From: Paraburkholderia hospita
Lineage (GTDB): Bacteria; Pseudomonadota; Gammaproteobacteria; Burkholderiales; Burkholderiaceae
NCBI RefSeq assembly: GCF_002902965.1
Contig: NZ_CP026106.1
Coordinates: forward strand, 372,001-436,000
Length of the DNA: 64,000 nucleotides
Direction: 5' to 3'
Under the pieces are notes generated by a model that worked only from the letters and a program-made list of their open reading frames with translations, did not search any database and was not told the origin of the DNA. This document shows, piece by piece, positions 48,906 through 58,081 of the stretch (positions are counted from its first letter, which is position 1; each line of letters begins with the position of its first letter). The position numbers and the translations under genes are program-made.

Positions 48906-49010
48906 CCGGGTTATGCCGGTCTCGACAACGAACTGTTTTACATGGACAAGACGATGATGGTGTTCGGCGATGCGAAGAAGGTGGTGGAGCACATGATGAA
49001 GGCGGCATAG
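48906..49010 (+). pseudogene. C-terminal relic of NAD(P) transhydrogenase subunit beta (pntB)
   Basis: 34 codons in frame to TAG at 49008 read [18 protein letters not shown] then [16 protein letters not shown]. This is the conserved NADP-binding end of PntB (GYAG.xNxLF...MxFGDAK). Nothing upstream corresponds to the rest of the gene, so a deletion removed about 93% of it. Confidence 0.8.
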
Positions 49011-49049
49011 CATATTGCGCGCCGCACATTCCAACGAGATCTTCCGCCA

Positions 49050-49668
49050 GTGAAACCGAAGCGTCTGACCAGAGAGCAAAGCAAGGAGCAGACGAGCGAA
49101 CGTCTGCTGAATGCAGCGCGCGATATCTTTTCGACGAAGGGTTTCATTGCGGCGAGCGTCGAAGATATCGCGGCCACAGCCGGATACTCGCGCGGCGCGT
49201 TCTATTCGAACTTCGAAGGCAGGACAGATCTGCTGCTCGAATTGCTTCAGCGCGATCACGACGATGTCGAAGCTGAAGCACAGTGGATCTTCGATCGGTG
49301 CACCACTGGCGAAGATATGATGGCAGCATCTCTCGACTGCTTTCGAAGGCTGAACGACCTGCCCGAGTCGTATCTCTTTTGGATGGAAGCGAAACTGCAA
49401 GCGGCCCGAGACTAGCGGTTCCGCGCGAAGTTCTGCTCACTGTTTCGAAAGCGGCAGGAGCATATGGCGGGCGCATCTCGGCGATCGCAGAATGCACCGG
49501 AGCGCAGTTGCCGCTTGCGGCGGAGATGCTAGCGCTTGGCCTGGTGGCGTTGCGCGAAGGAATGCAGTCGCGCCGCTGACTCGTGCAATCTGCCTGACGA
49601 GCGGTTCGACGTGGTGCTGACCCGGTTCTTTGCTTTATTTTGTCAGGCTCCGGCGCTCGCCCGACAGA
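49050..49668 (+). pseudogene. TetR family regulator, broken
   Basis: The N-terminal helix-turn-helix is intact (SERLLNAARDIFSTKGFIAASVEDIAATAGYSRGAFYSNF). The ORF stops at TAG 49413-49415 after LQAARD, but homology continues in the same frame (RFRAKFCSLFRKRQEHMAG). It shifts to a second frame (ECTGAQLPLAAEMLALGLVA) and to a third (PDERFDVVLTRFFALF). One nonsense and at least two frameshifts make it a pseudogene. The first 121 codons could still be translated. Confidence 0.8.
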
Positions 49669-50060
49669 CGGCGCCTCCTGAATTCGACGTCGGGTTGGCC
49701 GTAGGATCGTGGCAGGATTCGGGCGACTCTTCCGCAACGAAGAGGGTGCGATCCGGGATTGCGAGCGCAGAGCACGCGATGCGATTAAGGGCGGCTTTCC
49801 GCGATAGGTTTACGCTGCCGAGGATGTCGATTTCCATGATGGGCATCCACACGTCAGATTTCGGGATCGTCAGTGTCCCCGAAGGGGGCGTCGGGTCCAT
49901 CTCAGTAAATTCTGGCGGTTTCTACGGAAAATAGCCAATACATCAATGACTCGCGCGGCTCGCCATCGTGCAATGTTCGCTGAACCGCGAACCCTTGCTG
50001 CGGGCGGCGGCTCGCGGCTCCGCGACCGCTAGATTCTGCATGAGAAGTACAATCACCGCA
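49669..50060. other. gene-poor stretch
   Basis: About 390 bp between the broken TetR gene and the CDGSH gene. Short ORFs on both strands are unrecognised. Nothing structured seen. Confidence 0.4.
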
Positions 50061-50285
50061 TCAAGGTTTTTGCCCTTTTTGCGACTCTTCGTCGAGATTG
50101 CTCGAGAACCTAACTTTCTTGTGTGAGCCGTCGCACAGTGGCTTGTGGCTCGACTGACCGCACCGGCATAGCCAGACTTCGTTCTTGCCCGCGGCGATTG
50201 GTTGCCCGCTCTGGGTGGTAATCTGGAAGTCACCTGTGATGTGGTACGGGCCGTCATTCTGTGTTGTGATGATTGCAGTCGACAT
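50061..50285 (-). CDS. CDGSH iron-sulfur domain protein
   Basis: Protein of 74 aa that should bind a [2Fe-2S] cluster by three Cys and one His: WLCRCGQSSHKPLCDGSH. N-terminus MSTAIITTQNDGPYHITGDF. GGAGG lies just before the ATG at 50285. Redox or iron-handling role, not further defined. Confidence 0.88.
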   Translation of the reverse strand: MSTAIITTQNDGPYHITGDFQITTQSGQPIAAGKNEVWLCRCGQSSHKPLCDGSHKKVRFSSNLDEESQKGQKP

Positions 50286-50709
50286 GTGCGCCTCCAATGA
50301 GGATGAATCGCGCAAGCCTGCGCAGCACCGGGCTCTCAATTGGGACAACCCGGCAGCAGGTCCAGTTTCAGTCTATATCGGGATGGGAAGAAGGTGAGCT
50401 GTTTCTTGCCGCGCGATCGTGCAAAGTGTGGCACCAGAAGCGCCACTGCGGCATCGTGCTGGGGACACTGCCGAACGTGTTCATCATGTCCGGGGTGCCG
50501 CGCACCGCGAGCAAATCAGGTTTTGACGTCCGCAATTCAATGAACGCGCTATTCGGACGGGAAGGGCGGTGAGGGCTACACGTTGCAGGCGGTTCCGTTA
50601 AAGAGCGGAAATGCGGAGGCGCAACGGACGCGACCAATCCGAGCTAGCTCCTGCGTCGTCCCAAGGCTAATTGTCGCCCTTAAAACGATGGTGAGAGTGT
50701 TTGAGGTCG
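50286..50709. other. gene-poor stretch
   Basis: About 420 bp. Overlapping ORFs on both strands have no recognised domain. Contains the CDGSH promoter. Confidence 0.4.
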
Positions 50710-51711
50710 TCATCGGGACGCGTGTTCCAGAATCGCCGCATCCTCGGCGTTGGCGTCTCTCAAACCAGTTAGCACGATTTTGCGTGAGCGAGGCGATACT
50801 CGTCGGTCTGGCTGCTCAGATTCCCGAAAAAAGGAAACGCAGTGATCCACGAAGTCCCTCACCCGCCTGGGCAAAGTACGACGATGTACAAATGCGATAT
50901 CGAGCTCGGCCACGGGATCGGTCAACTCGTACTCGGGCAGCACACGCACTAAACGTCCGCTCTTCATATACCGTTGAGCGATGCACGTGGGCAAAAGTGC
51001 GATGCCATAACCGTTTAACGCAAGCTGCACGGCGATGCATTCATCCATCACGGCGTGAAGCCGTGCGTTGTGCGGGAGCGAAATCCCTGCTACTTTAACC
51101 GAACCGCATTCGGGATCCCATTTGCTTGCTCGCGTATTGATGAATGTATGACCCGTAAGATCGAGCGATGATGGTACGGGTGGACCTGCATCGAGATACG
51201 CGCGTGTTGCTACGAGCACTGAACTGGAACGAACGAGCGGACGGCAAATTGCAGCTGCGTCCTGAACCAGAAAAGCGGGATAAATTGCCGCATCATAGTT
51301 ACCGTGTTCGAGGCGCAAAGGCTCGCCGGTTGTCGTTACCGCAACGCGTATGTCGGGCGTCGCCAACAGATATTCATCAATGAGCTGTGACAGACCAGTC
51401 TCGACCGCGAATGGATGGGCGGCGAGTCGAAGTACGCCCTTTTGGGTGTTGCGCTGCTCTGCAAGCCGTAACTCCTCGCGATCGAGCCGGTCCAGAATCT
51501 CCGCGCATGAAGCGAAGTACGCTCGGGCGTCGTCTGCGAGCGAGACGTGGCGTGTTGACCGATTGACCAATCTGGTGCTTGTATGCGACTCCAGGCTCGT
51601 GATCGCACGGGATAACGTAGCGGGCGACATCCCCAAATGTTTCGCAGCTGTCGTGAAGCTCTGAAACTTGATGACGGCGACGAACGCCCTAATCGAAAGC
51701 AGATGATCCAT
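50710..51711 (-). CDS. LysR family transcriptional regulator
   Basis: Protein of 333 aa. N-terminal winged helix (residues 1-60: SIRAFVAVIKFQSFTTAAKHLGMSPATLSRAITSLE). Substrate-binding domain about 90-295 (GVLRLAAHPFAVETGLSQLIDEYLL ... GYGIALLPTCIAQRYMKSGRLV). It belongs to the AaeR/DmlR-like group. No intact divergent target gene remains, so its target may have been lost. The C-terminal 30 residues are polar and extra. Confidence 0.9.
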   Translation of the reverse strand: MDHLLSIRAFVAVIKFQSFTTAAKHLGMSPATLSRAITSLESHTSTRLVNRSTRHVSLADDARAYFASCAEILDRLDREELRLAEQRNTQKGVLRLAAHPFAVETGLSQLIDEYLLATPDIRVAVTTTGEPLRLEHGNYDAAIYPAFLVQDAAAICRPLVRSSSVLVATRAYLDAGPPVPSSLDLTGHTFINTRASKWDPECGSVKVAGISLPHNARLHAVMDECIAVQLALNGYGIALLPTCIAQRYMKSGRLVRVLPEYELTDPVAELDIAFVHRRTLPRRVRDFVDHCVSFFRESEQPDRRVSPRSRKIVLTGLRDANAEDAAILEHASR

Positions 51712-52329
51712 TCGATGGTTCCGCAGGAAGAAACTCCGGTTGCCGTCTCACATCCGGGAGAGAAATTTGGCGGTGTGTGTTGTTTGCGATTCACCTGTGT
51801 CAACACATCGGAGCGTCTGAATATTCCCAGTTCATTGAAAACGGATGTCTCTTCGCTCTGCAACCGTCGGGCTCCGGGTAGTGGGGGACGCCGCCCATAC
51901 CTGCGAAGGGGGTACAATCCGCAAACTTCAAGCCCGCGCGATCCGTCGCTTTGTTGCTCGTCCGCTCATTGCCCATGTGGCCATCACTTTGCGAACTCGC
52001 ATGTTGAATCCTCTGAAGAGTTGATGTACGGCGCGACGCGGGGGAGCGGAAATGCGAGCCGTCTGAATGTGGCATCATTCACCAGGCCGTGTCGCCGATG
52101 CGCCGCCTGATCGGCGTGGCATTTCGATGCAACCGGCAAGGTTCTCATCGTGCTGCCGCCGATTCAGGCTGGCTATCTGATAGATCGGGATAGGGCGAGA
52201 GCGGGTTACAGCAAAACGCGGCTTTTTTTCACGTAGTGGCTTCGCATCTCACGCTCTTATCCCCGCCGGAATGATTTCAAGAAGAAGGTCGACATGCTGG
52301 CGTCGATCCCAGACCGTAGTGCGCGCGCA
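51712..52329. other. gene-free stretch between lysR and the IS6-type element
   Basis: About 620 bp. The usual LysR target would be divergently encoded here, but only fragments are present (for example a short frame near 52250-52315 reading RRNDFKKKVDMLASIPDRS). No gene supported. Confidence 0.45.
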
Positions 52330-52387
52330 AGGGTTCTGTCGCGTTAGGTAGGTCTAGACGGACTTTTCCTGAAACAAGTAGCAATCC

Positions 52388-53089
52388 TTATCTAACCAGC
52401 GAGTAAAACTGCTCTGCAGATGTCTTGTTCCTGCCATCGGCCTTCATCTGCCCTTTGGCGATCATGTGCATCAACTCAATGCCGCCGAGCAGGATGCGCG
52501 CACATCAGAACTTCTTCAATCCAATCATTGGCCGCGTGCGGCGTTTGATCGCGCGATGATCCTGCTCCACAATATTGTTGAGGTACTTCACCTGACGGAT
52601 CTTGATCTGCTGCTCGCGCCTGGAGTTGATGTTGTCCAGTGCCGCCAAGTTCGCTCCGCTTCTGTCGATCGTCACTGTCCCGGGCTCGCCGTTGTACCGG
52701 ATCGCTTTCTCAAGGTAACGCCGGGCCGCAGCCTTGTCCCGGTGCGCCCGCAGTAGGAAGTCAACGGTGTCGCCGTCCTTGTCGACTGCCCGGTACAGGT
52801 ATGTCCACCGGCCGTTAACCTTGATGTAGGTCTCGTCCACCCTCCAGCTGCGGCCAACCGGGCGCTTGCGCTGCCGAAAGAGCTTTTCCAGTATGGGCAA
52901 GAGCTTAAGCGCCCACCGGTGAACCGTCGAGTGATCCACCGCCAGGCCCCGTTCGGACATCATCTCCTCAAGATCGCGCAGGCTCAGCGGATAGGCGACA
53001 TACCAGCGCACGCACAGCAGCATCACGTCCAGCGGATAGTGCAGCCGCTTGGGCACTTGCCTGATCGCCGAAGTCACACCATCGTTCAT
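52388..53089 (-). pseudogene. IS6 family transposase with a nonsense codon
   Basis: 233-codon DDE transposase frame with the catalytic residues present (WRVDETYIKVNG, VTIDRSGAN, NIVEQDHRAIKRR). Codon 195 is TGA (52507-52505) where the family has Trp (GLKSFW). The frame stays open behind it (CARILLGGIELMHMIAKGQM ... EQFYSLVR) to TAA at 52390-52388. The promoter side is also cut off by IS630, 6 bp before the ATG. Confidence 0.88.
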
Positions 53090-53118
53090 CGCTCTAGTAC
53101 AACATCCCTCAAATAGGT

Positions 53119-53418
53119 TTAATAATTGTCTGGCTGCAAATAAGGCTGCAGGAGCGTGACAACCAGTTGGGCCATTTCGGCGAGCGAACCTGAGCCAGGC
53201 AGAGGTTCCCATCGCCCGCTATGGCTACGAAAGGCCGCACCATAAAGATTGCGGCTGAGTTCACTTAGGCGTGCCACAACAGTCGGCTCCTGATTGTCCA
53301 GGCGTTTGATCAGCAGATGACGCCCGTAAGCCTGCGTGACCACCTGGTCGTGGCCCAACAATTCGCGCAGTTGACGCTGCAGTTCGCTTGCATGATGTTT
53401 CGCGGGTAAGGCAGGCAT
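53119..53418 (-). CDS. small accessory ORF of the IS630 element
   Basis: Protein of 99 aa (MPALPAKHHASELQRQLREL ... LLQPYLQPDNY) located inside the element, downstream of the transposase and separated by 12 bp. It is helical and hydrophilic, with no domain recognised. Most IS630 elements have one gene only, so this is a passenger or an accessory protein. Confidence 0.6.
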   Translation of the reverse strand: MPALPAKHHASELQRQLRELLGHDQVVTQAYGRHLLIKRLDNQEPTVVARLSELSRNLYGAAFRSHSGRWEPLPGSGSLAEMAQLVVTLLQPYLQPDNY

Positions 53419-53430
53419 GACCGCTCCGGT

Positions 53431-54513
53431 TCAGGATGCGCCAGTTTGCAACGGATAGCCGCGGAAAGTCCATCTGAAGGGACGTGCCGTCTGGTTGCGC
53501 TCGCGGATGAACTGCTCTGTACGCTCGCGAAGATGCACCGTGCTGGTGTGGCTGGCGTGACGCAGCACACGGCGCGTATAGAGCCCAAACCACAGTTCGA
53601 TCTGGTTCACCCAGCTCGCGTGCAAAGGGGTGAAATGGAAATGAAACCGTCCATCGTGCCGCGCATTGAATGCCTGCCATACGGCTTGGGCGCGATGCGT
53701 GTTCAGATTATCCCAGATCACATGCACCTGCTTGCCCGGATACGCGGCTGCCACACTGTCCATGAAAGTCACCAGGTCGCCCTGGGTCCGCCGGTCGCGG
53801 CAGCTTCCCAGTACCCGTCCGGTATGAACATCCAGCGCGGCAATCAGAGACTGAGTACCGTGACGGATATATTCAAATTCCCGGCGGCGCAACCGTCCGG
53901 CTGCCGGGGCGCGCCCTGGATGCTTGCGCTCGATGGCCTGGATGCCGGTCTTCTCGTCAATACTCAGTACCACCGCATTCTTCGGCGCCTTGCGGTACAG
54001 CTTGCAGATCACGTTGACCTTCTCGCGAAACGCCGGATCCGGACTATGCAGCCACTGTTGCACCCGATGCGGGCGAACGTCGCCAGCCTGCAGGATGCGC
54101 TGCACATGGCTGCGACTGATCTGTTCGACGATCCCTCGCTCGACTGCACGCGTCACAATCTCATCGAGCGTCGGCGTGGCCCGACCTTGCGCTTCCTGCA
54201 CTTCACACGCCAGTGCGATCAGCTGCAGCCGCGTCTCCTGCGTGATGCGCGGCGGACGACCACTGCGCTCTGCCTCCCGAATCCCCTGCGCGCCTTGCCG
54301 CGCAATGCGCTGGCGCCACTGGCTGACGGTCTGCACGGACACGCCCAATTCCTGTGAGATCGCCGCGCTCGTGTAGCCCTCGTGAGCCATTAACGCGATG
54401 CGTGCCCGTGTCACATCGCGTTGTGCAGCCGTCGTGCGTCGGATCAGCGACTGCAGCTCCTGTCTTTCCTTCCTGGCCAGCTTCACTGGCGTTGCATGGC
54501 GTCCTCGACTCAT
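53431..54513 (-). CDS. IS630 family transposase
   Basis: About 360 aa. N-terminal helix-turn-helix domains (YTSAAISQELGVSVQTVSQWRQR). DDE core: Asp in VLSIDEKTG, Asp in VIWDNLNTHRA, Glu in LHASWVNQIELWFG. ATG 54513 (MSRGRHATPVK) is taken; an in-frame ATG 18 bp upstream is equally possible. Intact. Confidence 0.92.
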   Translation of the reverse strand: MSRGRHATPVKLARKERQELQSLIRRTTAAQRDVTRARIALMAHEGYTSAAISQELGVSVQTVSQWRQRIARQGAQGIREAERSGRPPRITQETRLQLIALACEVQEAQGRATPTLDEIVTRAVERGIVEQISRSHVQRILQAGDVRPHRVQQWLHSPDPAFREKVNVICKLYRKAPKNAVVLSIDEKTGIQAIERKHPGRAPAAGRLRRREFEYIRHGTQSLIAALDVHTGRVLGSCRDRRTQGDLVTFMDSVAAAYPGKQVHVIWDNLNTHRAQAVWQAFNARHDGRFHFHFTPLHASWVNQIELWFGLYTRRVLRHASHTSTVHLRERTEQFIRERNQTARPFRWTFRGYPLQTGAS

Positions 54514-54636
54514 ACCGCCAGGATAAACCATGCAATCAATTATTAAAAGTAATTGCGGGATGTTGTACTAGTCGCATCGGTTTTCACTGCATCAACTTAT
54601 CAGACAGCGTTGTTGCGACAGAACCGGACGATGTGG

Positions 54637-54834
54637 TTACGCGTTGACTGTCGGGTGAAATCCCGCTTCCACAACCACAGCGGCCTGACGTTCTGGCGGC
54701 ATCGCTGAATCGATTTTCATGATTTTGGTAGTGACATCGATGTCGAGCTTCGCTGCCGGGTCGACGTTGGTGACGGCGCGCGTAATCGAGTTGGCGCACC
54801 CGTCGCATGACATATCCTTAACCTCGAATTCCAT
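54637..54834 (-). CDS. CopZ-like heavy-metal-associated (HMA) protein
   Basis: Cytoplasmic copper chaperone of 65 aa with the ferredoxin-like HMA fold and metal site MSCDGC (residues 8-13). GGAGG precedes the ATG at 54834. It lies 100 bp downstream of the sensor kinase on the same strand, at the border of the IS6-type element. Confidence 0.88.
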   Translation of the reverse strand: MEFEVKDMSCDGCANSITRAVTNVDPAAKLDIDVTTKIMKIDSAMPPERQAAVVVEAGFHPTVNA

Positions 54835-54934
54835 TTTCGCCTCCAGTAGCAAACCAGAACCTTTAGCATGAACCCATGGCAGGAAGATCAAGTGCCTGCG
54901 TGACGCGCCTGCTGCTGATTCGCGTTCGAACCGC

Positions 54935-56332
54935 CTAGACCGGGACCGAACGCGGAAAATACAAGGTGAAAGTCGTCCGTTCGCCATAGCTCGCAACGTC
55001 GACTTTCCCACGGTGCAGTTCCATGATGGATTTCACGATAGCAAGGCCGAGACCCGCATTTCGGGCCGAACCGTGCCGTGACGCGTCGACTCGATAGAAA
55101 CGTTCGAAAATCCGGTCGACATGTTCCGGCGCAATTGCGTGTCCCTGGTTCGTCACTTCGACAACGGCATACTCCGGCGAATCGAACGACGACAGTTCAA
55201 CGGACGACCCAGCGAAGGCATGGTCGAGTGCGTTTGAAATCAGATTGCTTACGGCACGCCTGAACAGAGTCCCATCCGCAGATATCCGGGCGTTCCCTTC
55301 TACAGCGATTTGCACGCCCGCTTCTTCGGCAAGACCCTGAAAGTAGGACGCGAGCCGGCGCAATTCGCTTTGCGCGTCAAACTCTGCGAACTTGACGAGT
55401 TGTTGCGCGCTGTCTGTACGTGCGAGGAACAGCATGCTTTCAATCATTCGCTGAAGTCGCTCACACTCTTCGATATTGGAGTCAATGAGCGCTTCGTACT
55501 CGTCGGTGGTTCGGGTACGTGACAGCGTGACCTGCGATGAGCTGATAACGTTGGCGAGAGGCGTGCGCATGTCATGCGCAAGGTCGGACGAAAACTGCGA
55601 AAGACGGACGAACGCGCGCTCAAGCCGGTCGAGCATGCGATTGACCGAGAACGCGATATCCTGAAGCTCGATTGGGCCGCCCTCGATATCGAGCCGTTCG
55701 CTCAGATTGTGAGCTTCAATCCGTGAAGTTTGACGCCCAATACTTCTAACCGGCGAAAACCCGCGCCGGGCGACCGCGTAGCCCAACGCGCCGACGAGTG
55801 CCGCGCCGACGGCCACCGCAAGCCAGATATCTATACGATAACCTTCCAGCAATGACTGGCGGTCGGCCGCCGTGCGAACGAGCAATACCCGAACCGAATC
55901 ACCAGACGGCAACGTTTCATCTGCAAAGACACAGCGGGATGGACCAATGCCTGGCGGCTCACAGGCATACGGTGCGTTCGGACGGTGGGCAACTGGCGTA
56001 GCCGTCAGGTCGACGGACGACCTGTCCGAATGCTGAAGCAGCACGGCGCCTTGCCGGTCGAATATGGCGAGATAGACGCCGGGGTGGGAAAGCAGCACCT
56101 CGTGGAACACGGAGGGATTATTGCGCACGGCCTGCGCCGAACGGGCATCTCGTGCCAGTTGGAGAAACTGGCTGAGCTTGCCGCTGATTTCGATGTCATC
56201 GCGTCGCTGCAACTCGGTCGACAGCGCGTGGTACAGGAATGCGCCTGTCAGCGCGAAGACCAGGATGGCGACCGTTGAGAACGCCAGGGTCAATCGTTTG
56301 AGCAGGGAATACGAGGACGTACCGGTTGTCAC
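54935..56332 (-). CDS. copS: heavy-metal sensor histidine kinase (CopS/CusS type)
   Basis: Inner-membrane sensor of 465 aa. First span about 15-35, periplasmic sensor about 36-165, second span about 168-188, HAMP about 190-242. The H-box has the phospho-His at 253 ([15 protein letters not shown]), then N-box [10 protein letters not shown] and G-boxes [10 protein letters not shown]. Its start overlaps the regulator stop by 4 bp. Pairing with CopR and the copper genes makes Cu the likely signal. Confidence 0.9.
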   Translation of the reverse strand: MTTGTSSYSLLKRLTLAFSTVAILVFALTGAFLYHALSTELQRRDDIEISGKLSQFLQLARDARSAQAVRNNPSVFHEVLLSHPGVYLAIFDRQGAVLLQHSDRSSVDLTATPVAHRPNAPYACEPPGIGPSRCVFADETLPSGDSVRVLLVRTAADRQSLLEGYRIDIWLAVAVGAALVGALGYAVARRGFSPVRSIGRQTSRIEAHNLSERLDIEGGPIELQDIAFSVNRMLDRLERAFVRLSQFSSDLAHDMRTPLANVISSSQVTLSRTRTTDEYEALIDSNIEECERLQRMIESMLFLARTDSAQQLVKFAEFDAQSELRRLASYFQGLAEEAGVQIAVEGNARISADGTLFRRAVSNLISNALDHAFAGSSVELSSFDSPEYAVVEVTNQGHAIAPEHVDRIFERFYRVDASRHGSARNAGLGLAIVKSIMELHRGKVDVASYGERTTFTLYFPRSVPV

Positions 56333-57000
56333 GAGCGGTCCTCGAGCACGTACCCCATGCCTCGGACCGTGTGCAGCAGTTTTTTATCAAACGAGTTATC
56401 AATCTTCGCGCGCACGCGCTTGACGGCAACGTCGACAACATTCGTGTCGCTGTCGAAGTTCATATCCCAGATTTGCGACGTGATGAAGGTGCGAGTCAGG
56501 ACCTCGCCTTGCCGCTCCGCCAGCAACTGAAGCAGCGCAAACTCCTGAGCGGTAAGGTCGATGCGGGTGTCGCCTCGCCGAACCCTTCGCTTGATGAGGT
56601 CGACCTCGAGGTCGGCAATCACCAGCACGTCCCGAACCCCGCGGGGGGCGCGCCGCAGCAGCGAGCGAATGCGCGCCAGAAACTCCGCATAGGCGAAGGG
56701 TTTTGACAGGTAGTCGTCGGCGCCAAGCTCGAGACCTTCTACCTTGTCTTCGACGGTGTCTCTAGCTGTCAGGAGCAGCACCGGGGTTTGCTTCTGCGCC
56801 CTGAGGCGCTTAAGTACTTCGAAACCGCCAAGTTCCGGAAGCATCACGTCGAGGACGACCAGGTCGAAGTTTTCGTGTAGTGCAAGAAAGAGGCCGTCTT
56901 TGCCGTTATCGGCGATGTCGACCGTGTAGCTGGCCTCCGTCAGTCCCTTGTGCAGGTAGGAAGCCATTTTCGGCTCGTCTTCGACTATCAGTATCCGCAT
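56329..57000 (-). CDS. copR: heavy-metal response regulator (CopR/CusR type)
   Basis: OmpR-family regulator of 223 aa. The receiver domain has phospho-acceptor Asp51 ([13 protein letters not shown]) and Lys in [15 protein letters not shown]. The C-terminal winged helix (about 125-220: [27 protein letters not shown] ... [24 protein letters not shown]) follows. Divergent from the copper operon, with a CusR-type box between. Confidence 0.93.
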   Translation of the reverse strand: MRILIVEDEPKMASYLHKGLTEASYTVDIADNGKDGLFLALHENFDLVVLDVMLPELGGFEVLKRLRAQKQTPVLLLTARDTVEDKVEGLELGADDYLSKPFAYAEFLARIRSLLRRAPRGVRDVLVIADLEVDLIKRRVRRGDTRIDLTAQEFALLQLLAERQGEVLTRTFITSQIWDMNFDSDTNVVDVAVKRVRAKIDNSFDKKLLHTVRGMGYVLEDRS

Positions 57001-57081
57001 GGGAGGGGGCGGCTTTGGGAGGCGTCGCCAGTAATGAGCATCAAATCAGTGTACTCAGCGTAGTGCCGGGAAGGTGTATCG

Positions 57082-57114
57082 AAAATGACGGGAAAATGAC
57101 AATTCTTTCATCTT
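57082..57114. promoter_or_regulatory. CopR/CusR-type binding box
   Basis: AAAATGACAA-TT-CTTTCATCTT at 57093-57114 matches the known CusR-type palindrome (AAAATGACAA, 2 nt, TTGTCATTTT) in 17 of 20 arm positions. A further half site AAAATGAC lies one turn upstream (57082-57089). It sits between the divergent copR and the copper operon, so it can control both. Confidence 0.7.
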
Positions 57115-57284
57115 CGGCCAACATGAAAAATTGGTCATGTCCCGGCCACCCCTTCGTCACGTACTCGACGATAAGGTTCGAGGCGTGTACACGGCGAGCC
57201 GCTGCGCCCCAAGAGGGCGCGGGTACGCAATGACGCATTCCTGACCTTACAGCCTTCTTAATCTGCCTGCTAGACTTCGCAACC

Positions 57285-57686
57285 ATGTCGTATTGGCGCA
57301 AATTTTTCGTCATTGTGCTGCTGATAATGAACCTTCCGGTTCAGTCGTTCGCGGCCAACTTCATGAAATGCGAGTCATCGCATTTCGTGGGTGAAATGAC
57401 GTTCGCGCAACACGCACATGAGGCTGAATCGATTAACGGGCATGATATGCGCAGTATGGCGATGGCTGATAGACCTCATCACAGCCATCAGCATGGAGGC
57501 GCACATCATGCGCATTCTTGCGCGACGTGCGCATCCTGTTGCTTCGGTATTGCGTTACCTGCCGTCCCGACAGTGGCAACGCCCACCGTCATAGCTCACT
57601 TGGCGGTTCCGCTTCCTCCCGCGGCCGACGTCGTGTCGTTTCTGACTAGCGGCATCGAACGACCTCCCCGAACCTTTCTCGTCTAG
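57285..57686 (+). CDS. CopL-like His/Cys-rich secreted protein
   Basis: Protein of 133 aa. Signal peptide (about 1-23, ending SFAA), a His-rich middle (HHSHQHGGAHHAHS) and a Cys cluster CATCASCC at about 79-86, then a hydrophobic Pro/Ala-rich end. The layout resembles CopL, the small metal-binding regulator that precedes copper genes in Xanthomonas and relatives. First gene of the rightward copper operon. Metal binding is inferred. Confidence 0.6.
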   Translation: MSYWRKFFVIVLLIMNLPVQSFAANFMKCESSHFVGEMTFAQHAHEAESINGHDMRSMAMADRPHHSHQHGGAHHAHSCATCASCCFGIALPAVPTVATPTVIAHLAVPLPPAADVVSFLTSGIERPPRTFLV

Positions 57687-57775
57687 TCCTTTGTCGCGGC
57701 CTCAGGCTGCGATGCGCAATTTCGCCCTGATGGTCGCGCGTCGGCCATCCAGGTGACTTACGACGAGAAAAATCC

Positions 57776-58081
57776 ATGCGAATGTTTATCGCGGCGCTGC
57801 TCAGCGCGGCGGCATTGTTGCCGGCGCTCGTGCAAGCCATCACCACACTTCCTGACCCGGCCGACGCTGCCGCATCGGTTCCGACGGTCAGCGTGCCGTC
57901 CGCGTTCGCGGACTACCAGCCATACCGGGACCAGAAAGCACCCACCTGGCAGGAGCTCAATCGTTCCGTGACGAGTTCATCGGGGATGAAAGGGATAGGC
58001 CACGGCAACATGCAGGCCGCCAACAGCTCAGACGCAAAAAATAGCGAACACAGCTCCAGACACGAGGAACCGGCGAAATGA
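57776..58081 (+). CDS. small secreted protein of the copper operon
   Basis: Protein of 101 aa with a signal peptide (MRMFIAALLSAAALLPALVQA). The mature part holds YQPYRDQKAPTWQELNRSV and a Ser/His-rich tail (HGNMQAANSSDAKNSEHSSRH). Similar short proteins precede TolC-family genes in copper clusters. Stop overlaps the next start (ATGA). Confidence 0.75.
   Translation: MRMFIAALLSAAALLPALVQAITTLPDPADAAASVPTVSVPSAFADYQPYRDQKAPTWQELNRSVTSSSGMKGIGHGNMQAANSSDAKNSEHSSRHEEPAK

Larger units (their letters stand above)
53097..54568 (-). mobile_element. IS630-family insertion sequence
   Basis: Element of 1472 bp flanked by TA dinucleotides (53095-53096 and 54569-54570), the expected target duplication. 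Related terminal inverted repeats begin GTACAACATCCC on both ends and continue with TTTAATAATTG about 17 bp in. It carries two ORFs. Confidence 0.9.
52330..54625 (-). mobile_element. IS6-family (IS26-like) element interrupted by an IS630 element
   Basis: Short terminal inverted repeats GGTTCTGTCGC at 52330-52340 and inverted at 54615-54625. Removing the IS630 insertion (53097-54568 plus one TA) leaves about 820 bp, the normal length for IS6 elements. No matching 8-bp target duplication flanks it, which suggests a cointegrate or recombination history. Confidence 0.8.

Noticed and set aside
37630..54625. A proven genomic island at tRNA-Sec with attL/attR
   Set aside because: No integrase and no second copy of the tRNA 3' end were found by eye; kept only as an inference.
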